A stretch of 64,000 nt of DNA. It comes from Halobacterium wangiae (lineage in GTDB: Archaea; Halobacteriota; Halobacteria; Halobacteriales; Halobacteriaceae). The translations under genes were made by a program, and so were the position numbers. Below are positions 7,676 to 16,461 of the stretch, in pieces (position 1 is the first letter of the stretch; each line of letters starts with the position of its first letter). The DNA lies in assembly GCF_021249345.1 (NCBI RefSeq), contig NZ_CP089588.1:2790001-2854000 (forward strand). Direction: 5' to 3'. The notes under the pieces were generated by a model. That model did not search any database and was not told the origin of the DNA. It saw only the letters and a list, made by a program, of their open reading frames with translations.

Positions 7676-8951
7676 CGAGACGGTCGTCGAGAGCGACGGC
7701 GTCACCGTGAGCAAGTTCTTCAACGCCGAGGACTTCCCGGTGCCCGCGGTCGCCTTCGACGTCTCCTCCTCGCGAGACAGCTCCGTCGAACTGCGCATCG
7801 TCGACGAAATCCCCGACGAGTTCGGCATCGACCAGATCGGCTTCCACCCCGAGTACGGGAGCGAACACTGGACCGCCAGCGGCGAGGGCGTCGTCCGCTT
7901 CGAGCGGGAGATCGAGGCCGGCGAGACGTTCACCACCGTCTACGGCGTCCGCATGGAGGACGGACAGGACGAGACGCCGTTCCTCTCCGCGCCGACCGTC
8001 GAGATCGACGGCGACGACATCGACGACGTCGTCCCACCGGAGTCCACCGACGTCGTCCGCGAACTCGCGGGCGGCGAGCGAGACACCGTACCGGGCCTCG
8101 AGGACGACGAAGAGCTGGAGGCCGAGGTCGGTGCCAGCGCCAGCGGGGGCGGCATCGACGCTCCCGAGGACGACGCCGAGATCCTGGAGGGCGACATCGA
8201 CCTCGGCTCCGACGACGGGACCGAAGCGGACGCGGACTCCGACGCTGGTGAGGACTTCCTCGACTCCGGCGACGAGGACTCCGCAGTCGAGACGGAGGCG
8301 GACGACGCCGGGATTCCCGAACCGGACGCGCCGAGCGAGACGGCCCTCGGCACCGACGCCGACTCGGTGACCGACACGCCGGACTTCGACGACGAACCCG
8401 CCGCCATCGGCTTCGACGCCGGTGACGTCGCCGGTGCGCTCGCCGAGGCCATCCGCCAGGGCGACGTGAGCGACGAGGACATGGAGACCCTCGACGAGGC
8501 GTTCGGCGGCATCTCCGGGAGCACGGAGGTCGAGATCGAGCACGTCCAGAGTCGCGTCTCCGAACTGGAGGCGTACACCGACGCCCTCGAGGCGTTTCTC
8601 GACGACAACGGTCCGGCACAGGACCTGCTCTCGGAACTCGAGGCCGACGTCGCGAGCCTCTCCGACGACCTCGGCGAGCTCGAAGCCAGCGTGGAGAACG
8701 CGGCCGACGAGCGGGAGACCCTCCGCGAGCGCGTCGCGGACGTCGAGGCGGACTTCGACGCCGTCGACGACCTCTCGGAAGACCTCGAACGCCTCCGTGG
8801 CGACGTCGAAGCGCTCGACGAGCGCGTCGCGGACACCGAGGACGCCGTCTTCGAGATCGAGGACGTAGAGGACGACCTCGAGGACCTCGAGGACCACGTC
8901 GACGAGATCGAGCAGTGGCGCAGTCAGCTGTCGGACGTCTTCGGGACGTAG
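7668..8951 (+). CDS. Acidic coiled-coil protein of unknown function
   Basis: 427 residues from the GTG at 7668; an in-frame GTG at 7632 adds 12 residues but lies before the predicted transcription start. Residues about 1-120 look like a beta-rich domain (V-S-K-F-F-N-A-E-D-F-P-V-P-A-V-A-F). Residues about 130-260 are very acidic, Asp/Glu/Ala-rich and probably disordered. Residues about 285-420 form a long heptad-rich coiled coil. No membrane segment is seen, so a cytoplasmic scaffold or filament-like role is possible but not shown. The HisG-like gene follows 60 nt downstream with its own promoter-like box. Confidence 0.7.
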   Translation: MSDETVVESDGVTVSKFFNAEDFPVPAVAFDVSSSRDSSVELRIVDEIPDEFGIDQIGFHPEYGSEHWTASGEGVVRFEREIEAGETFTTVYGVRMEDGQDETPFLSAPTVEIDGDDIDDVVPPESTDVVRELAGGERDTVPGLEDDEELEAEVGASASGGGIDAPEDDAEILEGDIDLGSDDGTEADADSDAGEDFLDSGDEDSAVETEADDAGIPEPDAPSETALGTDADSVTDTPDFDDEPAAIGFDAGDVAGALAEAIRQGDVSDEDMETLDEAFGGISGSTEVEIEHVQSRVSELEAYTDALEAFLDDNGPAQDLLSELEADVASLSDDLGELEASVENAADERETLRERVADVEADFDAVDDLSEDLERLRGDVEALDERVADTEDAVFEIEDVEDDLEDLEDHVDEIEQWRSQLSDVFGT

Positions 8952-8980
8952 TCGGCCCGGGATATCCCCGGAAGCGGAAC

Positions 8981-8989
8981 CGTTTTTGA
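8981..8989 (+). promoter_or_regulatory. TATA-like promoter element
   Basis: The T-rich box CGTTTTTGA is about 27 nt before the ATG at 9012. It suggests the HisG-like gene has its own leaderless transcript rather than relying on the upstream gene. Confidence 0.4.
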
Positions 8990-9011
8990 CGCGCGTGGGC
9001 TTCTCTCGACA

Positions 9012-9920
9012 ATGACTACGCCGGTTCGCGTCGCCGTCCCACGCAAGGGACGGCCGCTGGAAGCCGTTCTCGACCGCCTCGCGGGGTGCGCCGACGCGAC
9101 GAGCGTGGCGGACGACGTCGTCTCGACGCTGCGCTACGAGAAGGCCCTCGCGAAGGACGAGCAGACGGACGACCGCGGCGTCTACGAACGACTCGCCGCG
9201 TACAGCACCCCCGAGGACCCACAGCGGCCCGACTACACGCTGCTCCGCGACGCGCGCGCCGGCAAGCCCCGGCGCATCGTCTTCGACTCGCTGTCACTCG
9301 ACCTGGACGGGACGCCGGTCCAGTTGATCGGGCGCGAGGAGCCGTTCCGCGCGCTGCGTACCCACGAGTTCGCGCTCGGGTTCGACAGCGCCGACCTCGT
9401 TCTCGAGGAGGTCGTCCAGTTGCGGCCGGAGCCGCTGTCGACCATCGCGGACCTGAACGCTCGCATCGACCCTCACGACACGGACGTCCGGGTCGTCTCG
9501 GGGCTCGGCGACACGGTCTACCACACACTGCTGGCGACGCCCGCCGCCAGCCATTCGGTCGACGCCGATGGGCTCGACCGCGGGTTCCTCACCGAGTACG
9601 AGGGGGAGGTCTGCATCAGCCCGCGCTACGAACGCCTCGTCGAGGCCGTGCTCGGGACTGACGCCACCGAGGGCGTCTCGTTCGTCTACCCCGACGCGGG
9701 CCGCGAGGAGGAGGCAGCCATCGCGGACGCGGGCGTCGGCGTCTACCTCACCGTGACGGGGTCGACCGCCCGCGACAACGGCCTCGACGTGGGCGAACGC
9801 CTGTTCCCCAGCGAGACGGTGCTGATGGAGAATCGCTCGGAGGCCACGGGCGACGACGTCGAGGCGGTCCAACGTGCGCTCACCACCGAACAGTCCGAGA
9901 CCGCGATTCCGCCGCAGTAG
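9012..9920 (+). CDS. Divergent HisG-like (ATP phosphoribosyltransferase-like) protein
   Basis: 302 residues. The N-terminus (V-R-V-A-V-P-R-K-G-R-P-L) resembles the R-I-A-L-P-x-K-G-R-L start of HisG. The C-terminal half has V-T-G-S-T-A-R-D-N-G-L-D-V-G-E-R, like the HisG PRPP-loop region S-G-x-T-L-R-x-N-G-L. The middle is unlike HisG and no other his gene is nearby. It may be a paralogue with a different substrate or an inactive periplasmic-binding-like fold. Whether the ACT-like regulatory domain is present is unclear. Confidence 0.5.
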   Translation: MTTPVRVAVPRKGRPLEAVLDRLAGCADATSVADDVVSTLRYEKALAKDEQTDDRGVYERLAAYSTPEDPQRPDYTLLRDARAGKPRRIVFDSLSLDLDGTPVQLIGREEPFRALRTHEFALGFDSADLVLEEVVQLRPEPLSTIADLNARIDPHDTDVRVVSGLGDTVYHTLLATPAASHSVDADGLDRGFLTEYEGEVCISPRYERLVEAVLGTDATEGVSFVYPDAGREEEAAIADAGVGVYLTVTGSTARDNGLDVGERLFPSETVLMENRSEATGDDVEAVQRALTTEQSETAIPPQ

Positions 9921-9982
9921 CGACGACCAGGACTGGAGGAGCGGCACCGCCCCAGCGGTGGTATCCGGGTGGCCCCTGCCGG

Positions 9983-11149
9983 TCAGCCCTCCGATTCCTC
10001 CTCGCTGTCGACCCCGGGAGATTCGCCGTTCTCCGGCGTGCTGCCGGCTACGTCGCTGGCGTCCCGAAGTTCGTCCTCGGTTCCAGTCTCGGGGGGTTCG
10101 GGTCGCGCGAGTCGTGGGAGGATGTGGATCGTGAACTCTGCGACGACCACCATCACGAGCGGCCCGAGGAAGATACCGTACCACCCGAACAGCGCGGGGC
10201 CGAGGAGGTACGCGAACATGACCAGTCCCATGTGGTACCGTTCGCCCGAGAGGGACGGTCGGATGTACGTCCGGACGACGTTGTCGAACACCACGGCCAT
10301 GAAGAGGTAGAACGCGACGGGGATCCAGAGGAGCGAGGGGTCGGCGTCGTAGGACCGCAGCGCCAGGAACGCGACGATGAACGCGTACACGACAGAGCGA
10401 CCGACGAGCGGCACGAGGGTGAACAGACCGGTGACGACGGCCAGCAGCAACGCCGTCGGAATCTGGAGGGGGGCCGGTGCGACGAGATTGAAGACGGTGT
10501 AGATGACTGCCGCCAGGACGATGACGGCGAATATCGTGAGGGAGTACCCGAAGTAGACCGACGTCAGGCCCCGGTCGACGCCACGGAGGTAGCCGACGCT
10601 CGGCGATTCCGACCCGAAGACGTTGGTCTCGAACCACTCCGCCAGCCGCCGGTCTTCGGTGAGCAGGAAGAACGCCAGGATGAGCACGAGGGAGACGTTG
10701 AACAGCGTCGTCGCGACCACGCCGACCGCGACACCGAACTGGTCGAGCACCGGCGTGACAGCGGGGTCCTGGAGTATCACGACGACGGTCTCGACGGGGT
10801 CCGAGGGGAGATCCGCGACCGAGAACGGGAGGTCCCTGACGACGGCTTCGACGGTCTCCGAGGAGAGGAACCTGAGTATCTGTCCCAGCGCGATGGCGAG
10901 GAACGCCGTGACGAACACGAGGATGGGGACGACGATGAGGCCCAGTGTGAGCACGGCCGCCAGCGACCGGGAGGGGAGGTGGCGCTGGAGTCGGCGCGAG
11001 ATGGGGCGCGCGACGTAGTAGGTGAACAACCCGAACACGATCCAGCCGACGTTCTGGAGTCCGATCCAGACGAGCACCCCGAAGATCGCGAGGCCGAGAA
11101 TCCACCAGCCGATCCCCGGCTGCTGTGACCGGGTCCTCGCTTCGACCAT
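9983..11149 (-). CDS. AI-2E family transporter (PerM/TqsA-like permease)
   Basis: 388 residues with about eight hydrophobic segments in the AI-2E transporter layout: a pair near the N-terminus, a large loop, then segments including L-I-L-A-F-F-L-L-T-E-D-R-R and, nearer the C-terminus, L-L-G-P-A-L-F-G-W-Y-G-I-F-L-G-P. The C-terminal tail is acidic and cytoplasmic. Bacterial members export quorum signals or act as sodium/proton antiporters; the substrate here is unknown. A short palindrome-free gap separates it from the HTTM gene at 11233, also on the minus strand. Confidence 0.88.
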   Translation of the reverse strand: MVEARTRSQQPGIGWWILGLAIFGVLVWIGLQNVGWIVFGLFTYYVARPISRRLQRHLPSRSLAAVLTLGLIVVPILVFVTAFLAIALGQILRFLSSETVEAVVRDLPFSVADLPSDPVETVVVILQDPAVTPVLDQFGVAVGVVATTLFNVSLVLILAFFLLTEDRRLAEWFETNVFGSESPSVGYLRGVDRGLTSVYFGYSLTIFAVIVLAAVIYTVFNLVAPAPLQIPTALLLAVVTGLFTLVPLVGRSVVYAFIVAFLALRSYDADPSLLWIPVAFYLFMAVVFDNVVRTYIRPSLSGERYHMGLVMFAYLLGPALFGWYGIFLGPLVMVVVAEFTIHILPRLARPEPPETGTEDELRDASDVAGSTPENGESPGVDSEEESEG

Positions 11150-11232
11150 GTGACTACTACTCCGTCGCGGCAGTTAACGGTTCATTGCAGTGTCGGGACT
11201 ACCACACAGGCTGACAGGCGAGCGGCGCGCGG

Positions 11233-12687
11233 TCAGCCACTACAGTTCCGTTCGGCGAGTTCGACGCGTCGGGTCGGCTCCGGTCCGTCGAGGCGCGTCG
11301 GCTGGAGGACGGCGTAGACGCTGACGTTCCGGAGCGCGCTGTCGTGGCGGGCGTCCCAGCGCTCACAGAGGTACCCGGCGAACTGCGAGGACAGTTCCGG
11401 GGAGTTCGAGCGGTGCACGTTCGTGAGGTACTTCCGCCAGCGCGCGCTCGGGTAGGTGGCCGAGACGTCCGGCGGCTTCTCCCACTCGAACGTGCCACCC
11501 TGGAACGCGTCGACGCGCTCCCCGGAGTCCAGCGTCGCGGGTGCAGTGAACCACGCGTCGGTCCCGAGCGGCGCGGGCGCGAACATGTTCCACCGAGGCG
11601 ACGGGTCGCTGTTCACCGGCGCGTCCTGGGGGATCGCCACGAAGCCGACGGTAGCCGCGTTCCAGACGAGCACGACCACCAGGACGACTGCGAGTCCGCC
11701 AGAGAGCGAACGGCGCCACCACAGCCGAACTCGCTCCGGTGGCGTCGGGAGTGCGAACGGCGGGAGCGTCTCCCCTAACCGGTGCTCCCAGCGGGAGACC
11801 GGCACGTCGCGAAGCACCGGGACGGCCCCGCGAGCGGGAAGTCGGTCCCAGAATACGGACGGGAGGAACGGCAGCAGTGCCGCGACGGAGATGAGCGGGA
11901 ACAGGCCGAGCTGCATCGACGTGGCCATCCCGATGTGCATCGCCGCGAACAGTCCGACGAGCGCGGCACGCAGCCAGCCCGTCAGCACGAGCAGCAGGAA
12001 CGAACCAGCGACCAGCGATATCCACAGGCGGTCGAACGCCGCGAGGAGTTCGGGGTACTGGGCGAGTGTGTCGCCCATCCCGACGACGAACATGTCGAGG
12101 CTGAAGACGTACTCGATGGCCTCGCCGCTCTTCCACACGTCGCTCCGGAGCTTCAGCGCCGCGTTCACGGAGTAGACGACCACGACCTGCAGGAGGACGC
12201 CGGCGGTCGCGACAGACAACGCCCGACGTCGGTGGCCGTCGCTGCGGACGGCGTCGACGGACCAGCGTTCGCCGAGCGGGAGGAAGATGGCCCACAGGAA
12301 CAGCATCCGGAAGAGGATGTCGCCGCCGTTCAACACCATCGGGTTCCGGTAGTGGAGGGAGACGAGCAGTAGACCGGTGACCGCCGTCGCGAGCGTCGTC
12401 CGGTAGCCGACGAGCATGGCGAGCGCCACGACCGCGGCGAGCACGAACAGCGCTCCCTGCACCCACGCCGCGCCAGACAGCGCGTGGACGGAGAACTGAC
12501 TGACCTCCGGGTACCGCTCGAACAGCAACTGCCGCGGCATCACGCCGGCGTCCGTGTAGAACGCGACGAGGCTCCGCGAGCGGAGTGCGAGGTCGGCGAG
12601 GACGAGACCGGCGAGCGCGACGCGGAACGCAGCCAGCGCTCGCGTGTCCGCGCCGAATCGCCGCCCGACTACGTCCCGAAGCTTCAC
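11233..12687 (-). CDS. HTTM domain membrane protein (vitamin K-dependent carboxylase-like)
   Basis: 484 residues from the GTG at 12687, which sits about 28 nt after a TATA-like box. The frame is open further upstream, but that part is antisense to the methyltransferase gene. The N-terminal about 300 residues have several transmembrane helices and the HTTM pattern, including L-A-A-F-R-V-A-L-A, Y-T-D-A-G-V-M-P, H-Y-R-N-P-M-V-L-N-G-G-D and L-P-L-G-E-R-W-S-V-D-A. The C-terminal about 120 residues are soluble. Bacterial and archaeal HTTM proteins are mostly uncharacterised; carboxylase activity should not be assumed. Confidence 0.82.
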   Translation of the reverse strand: MKLRDVVGRRFGADTRALAAFRVALAGLVLADLALRSRSLVAFYTDAGVMPRQLLFERYPEVSQFSVHALSGAAWVQGALFVLAAVVALAMLVGYRTTLATAVTGLLLVSLHYRNPMVLNGGDILFRMLFLWAIFLPLGERWSVDAVRSDGHRRRALSVATAGVLLQVVVVYSVNAALKLRSDVWKSGEAIEYVFSLDMFVVGMGDTLAQYPELLAAFDRLWISLVAGSFLLLVLTGWLRAALVGLFAAMHIGMATSMQLGLFPLISVAALLPFLPSVFWDRLPARGAVPVLRDVPVSRWEHRLGETLPPFALPTPPERVRLWWRRSLSGGLAVVLVVVLVWNAATVGFVAIPQDAPVNSDPSPRWNMFAPAPLGTDAWFTAPATLDSGERVDAFQGGTFEWEKPPDVSATYPSARWRKYLTNVHRSNSPELSSQFAGYLCERWDARHDSALRNVSVYAVLQPTRLDGPEPTRRVELAERNCSG

Positions 12688-12710
12688 AGTTCGACCTTCC
12701 GGGCGCCTCG

Positions 12711-12720
12711 AATAAGCTTT
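12711..12720 (-). promoter_or_regulatory. TATA-like promoter of the HTTM gene
   Basis: On the minus strand AAAGCTTATT lies about 28 nt before the GTG at 12687. This supports that start and a leaderless transcript. Confidence 0.5.
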
Positions 12721-12757
12721 CTGTGCTCGCTGCCGGCACGGCCGACCCCGAGTCGGT

Positions 12758-12765
12758 AGTTTATG
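12758..12765 (+). promoter_or_regulatory. TATA-like promoter of the methyltransferase gene
   Basis: AGTTTATG lies about 28 nt before the ATG at 12791, back to back with the HTTM promoter. The two TATA boxes are about 45 nt apart. Confidence 0.5.
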
Positions 12766-12790
12766 CGCGTGGACGGCGTGGGTTCGACGG

Positions 12791-13615
12791 ATGACAGACG
12801 CCGACAGCGAGGGGCGAGAGCGGTCGACGTACACGTGGTCCGCGGGCCGGTACCCGTCGCTCGCGCCGAACTTCCTGCCCGCCATCGCCCGGGTCGTGAG
12901 CGCCGCGGGCATCGACCCCGGCAACAGGGTACTCGATGTCGGCTGTGGGACGGGCAACGCCGCGCTGACCGCGCGCCGTGCTGGCGCGGAGGTAGTCGGC
13001 GTCGACGTCACGCTGCCGATGCTCGACCTCGCTCGCGAGGGCGCCGCGCTCGCGGACTTCGAGGACATCGAGTGGGTCGCCGGGGACGCCGAGGCGCTCC
13101 CGTTCCCCGAGGACAGCTTCGACGCGGTGCTGTCGAACTTCGGGCACGTCTTCTCCCCGCAGGCGAGTGTCGCTGGCAGCGAGATGGTCCGGGTCGCGCG
13201 GGACGGCGGTCGGGTCGCGTTCACCGCGTGGTCGCCGAACGGCCTCGTCGGGGCACTCACCGACGTCCTCGACGACCACGTCGCCCACGAGAACCACGAC
13301 CCGTGGGCCCACCTCCGGTGGGGGGACCCAGAGTTCGTCCGGGAGCAACTGGGCGAACACTGCGAACTCTCCTTCCAGCGACGCATCGCGCGATTCCGGT
13401 ACGTCTCCCCGCAGCACTTCTGGCGGGAGTTCGCCGAGGAGTCCGGTCCACTCTCCCCGGCGCTCCGACAGCTCGACGAACCGGACGCCCGAGAAGCGCT
13501 CCGCTCGGACGCGCTCGCGACGCTCGACGAGTGGTTCGCCGACAACGCGGTCCGCGTCGAGTACCTGCAGGTCCGGGGTATCGTCGGGAGCGACGCGTCG
13601 GCAGCCGTCGAGTAG
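12791..13615 (+). CDS. Class I SAM-dependent methyltransferase
   Basis: 274 residues. The SAM motif L-D-V-G-C-G-T-G-N-A-A lies near residue 48, followed by the acidic motif II in V-V-G-V-D-V-T and G-D-A-E-A-L-P-F-P-E-D-S-F-D near residue 100. This is the UbiE/Methyltransf_11 type that acts on small molecules such as quinones or lipids. The substrate cannot be told. It is divergent from the HTTM gene, so the two may share control. Confidence 0.85.
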   Translation: MTDADSEGRERSTYTWSAGRYPSLAPNFLPAIARVVSAAGIDPGNRVLDVGCGTGNAALTARRAGAEVVGVDVTLPMLDLAREGAALADFEDIEWVAGDAEALPFPEDSFDAVLSNFGHVFSPQASVAGSEMVRVARDGGRVAFTAWSPNGLVGALTDVLDDHVAHENHDPWAHLRWGDPEFVREQLGEHCELSFQRRIARFRYVSPQHFWREFAEESGPLSPALRQLDEPDAREALRSDALATLDEWFADNAVRVEYLQVRGIVGSDASAAVE

Positions 13616-13731
13616 CACCGACTCGCTGGCGAGCGCGGAGTCCCGAACCCCGTACGAATCCCATATCGGACATAAGTCCTTGGAGTCGATTGGCGATAGA
13701 GTTTTCACCCCGGAACCCGACAGTCCGGGCG

Positions 13732-14157
13732 ATGAGCAAGCTCGAGGGGGTATCGGCGACGGACCTCCGGGACGCCCTCGCCGACGCCGACGACGCGAAA
13801 GCCGCGAAACGCCTGCTGGTCGCGCTCGCGTACCAGGACGGCGTTCCAGTCGCCACGCTGAGCGACAGGTACGGCGTCCCCGAGTCGACGATCTACTACT
13901 GGCTCGACCGGTTCGACACGAACTCGTTGGAGGACGCTGCCAGGGACGACCCGCGACCCGGACGGCCCCCGAGACTCTCGGACTCCCAGCGAGATTCCGT
14001 CGCGAAGTGGCTCGAAGACCCGCCGACGGCGTACGGCCTGGAGACAGACGAGTGGACTCCCGAACTGCTCAGGAATCGGATCTCGGACGCGTTCGGCGTC
14101 GACTACTCACTGGGCCACGTGCGGCGCCTCTGCCGGACGCTGGGACCCAGTGAGTAG
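13732..14157 (+). CDS. Stand-alone HTH protein resembling the IS630 transposase N-terminus
   Basis: 141 residues from the ATG at 13732; the frame is open upstream but overlaps the methyltransferase gene. Residues about 35-60 are a helix-turn-helix (V-A-T-L-S-D-R-Y-G-V-P-E-S-T-I-Y-Y-W-L), followed by a Pro/Arg-rich linker (R-P-G-R-P-P-R-L-S) and a second winged-helix-like part with T-P-E-L-L-R-N-R-I. This is the DNA-binding half of IS630/Tc1-type transposases. No DDE catalytic part follows in any frame, and no terminal inverted repeats are evident. It could be a domesticated regulator or a transposase remnant. Confidence 0.7.
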   Translation: MSKLEGVSATDLRDALADADDAKAAKRLLVALAYQDGVPVATLSDRYGVPESTIYYWLDRFDTNSLEDAARDDPRPGRPPRLSDSQRDSVAKWLEDPPTAYGLETDEWTPELLRNRISDAFGVDYSLGHVRRLCRTLGPSE

Positions 14158-14386
14158 TGGTCCAGTGAGCTAGTAACTGTCGCGTGCGGTCGCCTCTCTC
14201 AGTCGTGTTTGGTGTCTTTTAATTGAGTCGGGAACGCACCGATTGTCTCTAATTACTTCTGTTCGTTCTGTATTACGGCACGGCGTCGTACTGACTCGTG
14301 CTCTCCAGAGATGCGACGTATCCCAGTCGAACGTCGGGTCCGGACCCACGATTCCACGAACTCGGAGGGGTTGTGGTCGGGACCGC

Positions 14387-16324
14387 TCAGATCTCCGTGA
14401 TCCGACGGTGCTGCGAGTCGACGGCCGCGGCGTCCTCGGTGAGGAGGGCGACGACGAGGTAGTCCGCGTAGTCGCTGACGTAGTCGACGAGCGCCGCGAT
14501 GCGGTCGGAGTCGATGGCCTCCAGGGAGTCCAGCAGGATGAACGGGACGTCCTCGTACACCTCGTGGGCGAGGTAGCCGGCGAGCGCCAGGACGAGCCCG
14601 GTGATCTCGCGCTCGCTCTCCGAGAGGTGGTCGACGGTGTCTTCGTAGACGGTGCCGGACTCCGTCGTCCGAACGACGTGCAGGTCGAACGCCGTCTTCG
14701 TCACGGTCCGACGACCTTCGGTCACCTCGCGCTCGCGGCGCTCCAGCCAGATGCGGTCGAGGTTGTCGTAGTCGAGCATCTCGAGGACCGTCTCCATGTG
14801 GTCGTTGAACTCCTCGACGGCGTCCCGCTCGACGCGTTCGATCTTCGTCCGCAGGTCGGTGATCGCGGCCTCGACCTCCCCGTGCTGGGCGTTCAGATCG
14901 TCCTCCTCGCGGAGGCGGGCTTCGATGGCCGCGATCTCGTCCTCGACGGCCTCGAGGTCCTGTTCCAGTCGGCCGAGTTCGTACTCTAGCTGGTTGGCAT
15001 CACGGTGGTGTTCGAGCACCTCGCTGTACTCCGTGGCCTCGAGTTCCTCGACGTCGGCCTCCACGGACTCGACGTCCGCCACGAGCGAGTCGCGGCGGTC
15101 CGCCAGGCGGTCGATGGTCGACTCGCAGCGCTCGATTTCGTCGTCCAGTTCACCGAGACGCCGGTCGGCGCGCTTGCGCTCCTGCTCGGCCGCTCTCAGT
15201 TCGCGCTGGCGGGCCTGCTTCTCCTTGATCTCGGCCTCGACCTCGGTAACCTCGTCGAGCTTCTCCGAGCTGACAGACTGTAACTGGTCTATCGTGCCCT
15301 CGACCTGCGCGCGGTCGACGGTGCTGCCACACGTCCAGCAGGCGACGTCGTCTCCGTCGAGGAGCTGCTCCGTGACGTCGTCGCTGGACTCAGCGAGCGC
15401 CGACAGTGCCTCGGGCCCGGTGTCGGCGAGGACGTCCTCGTTGAAGTTGATGACGCTCCGGAGCTCCGACGCCTCGGACTCCAGTCGCTGTTTCCGCTCG
15501 CGCAGCGTCTTGATCTCCGACTCGATGGTCTCCAGTTCGCCGTCCGGCGTCTCCGGGAGTTCCTCGCGCTCTCGCCGTACCTCGGCGCGCTCGGTCTCCA
15601 GGCCGGACAGTCGCTCGCGCTCGGTCTCAAGTTCGTACCGGACGTCCTGTAACTCCGAGCGCAGGGAACTCAACTCGTCGAGTTTCGACTGCAGTTCCGC
15701 CTTCTGCTGCTGGCGCTGTTCGACGTCGTCGACGGCCGCCAGTTCGGCCTCCTTCGCCTCGAGTTCCGCGGTCGTCTCCGCGATCTCGTCCTCGAGTTCC
15801 TCGCGGCGCCGTTCCTTCTGCGGGAGTTCGGCCTTGCGCTGATCGATCTCCTCGAGTTCGTCCTCGATCCGGTCGCGCTCCGCGACGAGTCGGTCGATCT
15901 CCGCTTCGATCTCGTCGGTGTCCATCGGCCGGAGGATGATGTCGTGGAGTTCGTCCCCACGCTCGACGGCACGGCGAACCTCGTTCGACTCGAGCAGGAA
16001 CGCAAAGAGGTCCCCGAGCTCCGGGTCGTCGAGGTACGGTTCGCCGTCCGCGGCGACGGCCCCAGACCGGCGGTGCAGACGTCGCGTGTAGGTCTCGCCG
16101 TCGAACATGAGTTCGACGACGGCGTCGTCCGCGTCACCTTTGACGGTAACGTTGTCGCTGCCGATGGCCGCCATGAACGCTTGCAACAGTGACGTCCGGT
16201 TCGTCGCGTTCCGGCCGACGAGGAGGTTCACACCCGTCGTGAACTCGACGTCTGTCGCCTCGATTCCGCCGACGTTCTCGACCCGAATGCGCCCGTCAGA
16301 CAGTTTCGTCTCTCCGACACCCAT
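14387..16324 (-). CDS. sph3: Archaea-specific SMC-related protein (Sph3-like, cell-shape partner of RdfA)
   Basis: 645 residues from the ATG at 16324. The protein has SMC/Rad50 architecture: an N-terminal ATPase lobe, a long coiled coil (about 170-530) broken by a zinc-hook-like C-W-T-C, then the C-terminal lobe. The signature H-L-S-E-S-E-R-E and Walker B F-I-L-L-D-S-L-E are visible. The P-loop is unusual: G37-R-N-A-T-N-R43-T-S lacks the invariant lysine and second glycine. As I recall, this is a trait of the archaea-specific SMC-related group, one member of which (Sph3) is linked to cell shape in Haloferax beside rdfA. The divergent rdfA neighbour here is the main support for the symbol. Confidence 0.8.
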   Translation of the reverse strand: MGVGETKLSDGRIRVENVGGIEATDVEFTTGVNLLVGRNATNRTSLLQAFMAAIGSDNVTVKGDADDAVVELMFDGETYTRRLHRRSGAVAADGEPYLDDPELGDLFAFLLESNEVRRAVERGDELHDIILRPMDTDEIEAEIDRLVAERDRIEDELEEIDQRKAELPQKERRREELEDEIAETTAELEAKEAELAAVDDVEQRQQQKAELQSKLDELSSLRSELQDVRYELETERERLSGLETERAEVRREREELPETPDGELETIESEIKTLRERKQRLESEASELRSVINFNEDVLADTGPEALSALAESSDDVTEQLLDGDDVACWTCGSTVDRAQVEGTIDQLQSVSSEKLDEVTEVEAEIKEKQARQRELRAAEQERKRADRRLGELDDEIERCESTIDRLADRRDSLVADVESVEADVEELEATEYSEVLEHHRDANQLEYELGRLEQDLEAVEDEIAAIEARLREEDDLNAQHGEVEAAITDLRTKIERVERDAVEEFNDHMETVLEMLDYDNLDRIWLERREREVTEGRRTVTKTAFDLHVVRTTESGTVYEDTVDHLSESEREITGLVLALAGYLAHEVYEDVPFILLDSLEAIDSDRIAALVDYVSDYADYLVVALLTEDAAAVDSQHRRITEI

Positions 16325-16429
16325 GGATTGACGTGAACGCATCAGCGCCATAAATCTTGTCGCCTTCGATTGCGGCGCGCCAGTCTTCCCGTCGGGTCGG
16401 TCCCAGCCCTCCCCCGATAGAGGAGAACA

Positions 16430-16438
16430 ACTATAACT
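16430..16438 (+). promoter_or_regulatory. TATA-like promoter of rdfA
   Basis: ACTATAACT is centred about 28 nt before the ATG at 16462 and supports that start over an in-frame ATG at 16357. It lies in the 137-nt divergent region shared with the SMC-related gene. Confidence 0.6.
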
Positions 16439-16461
16439 CCCCGCGACCAGTTGGCGGGGGT

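Noticed and set aside
6005-7936. A 643-residue frame for the bat-type regulator
   Set aside because: Everything before the ATG at 6652 is antisense to the UlaG-like gene and lacks protein-like composition.
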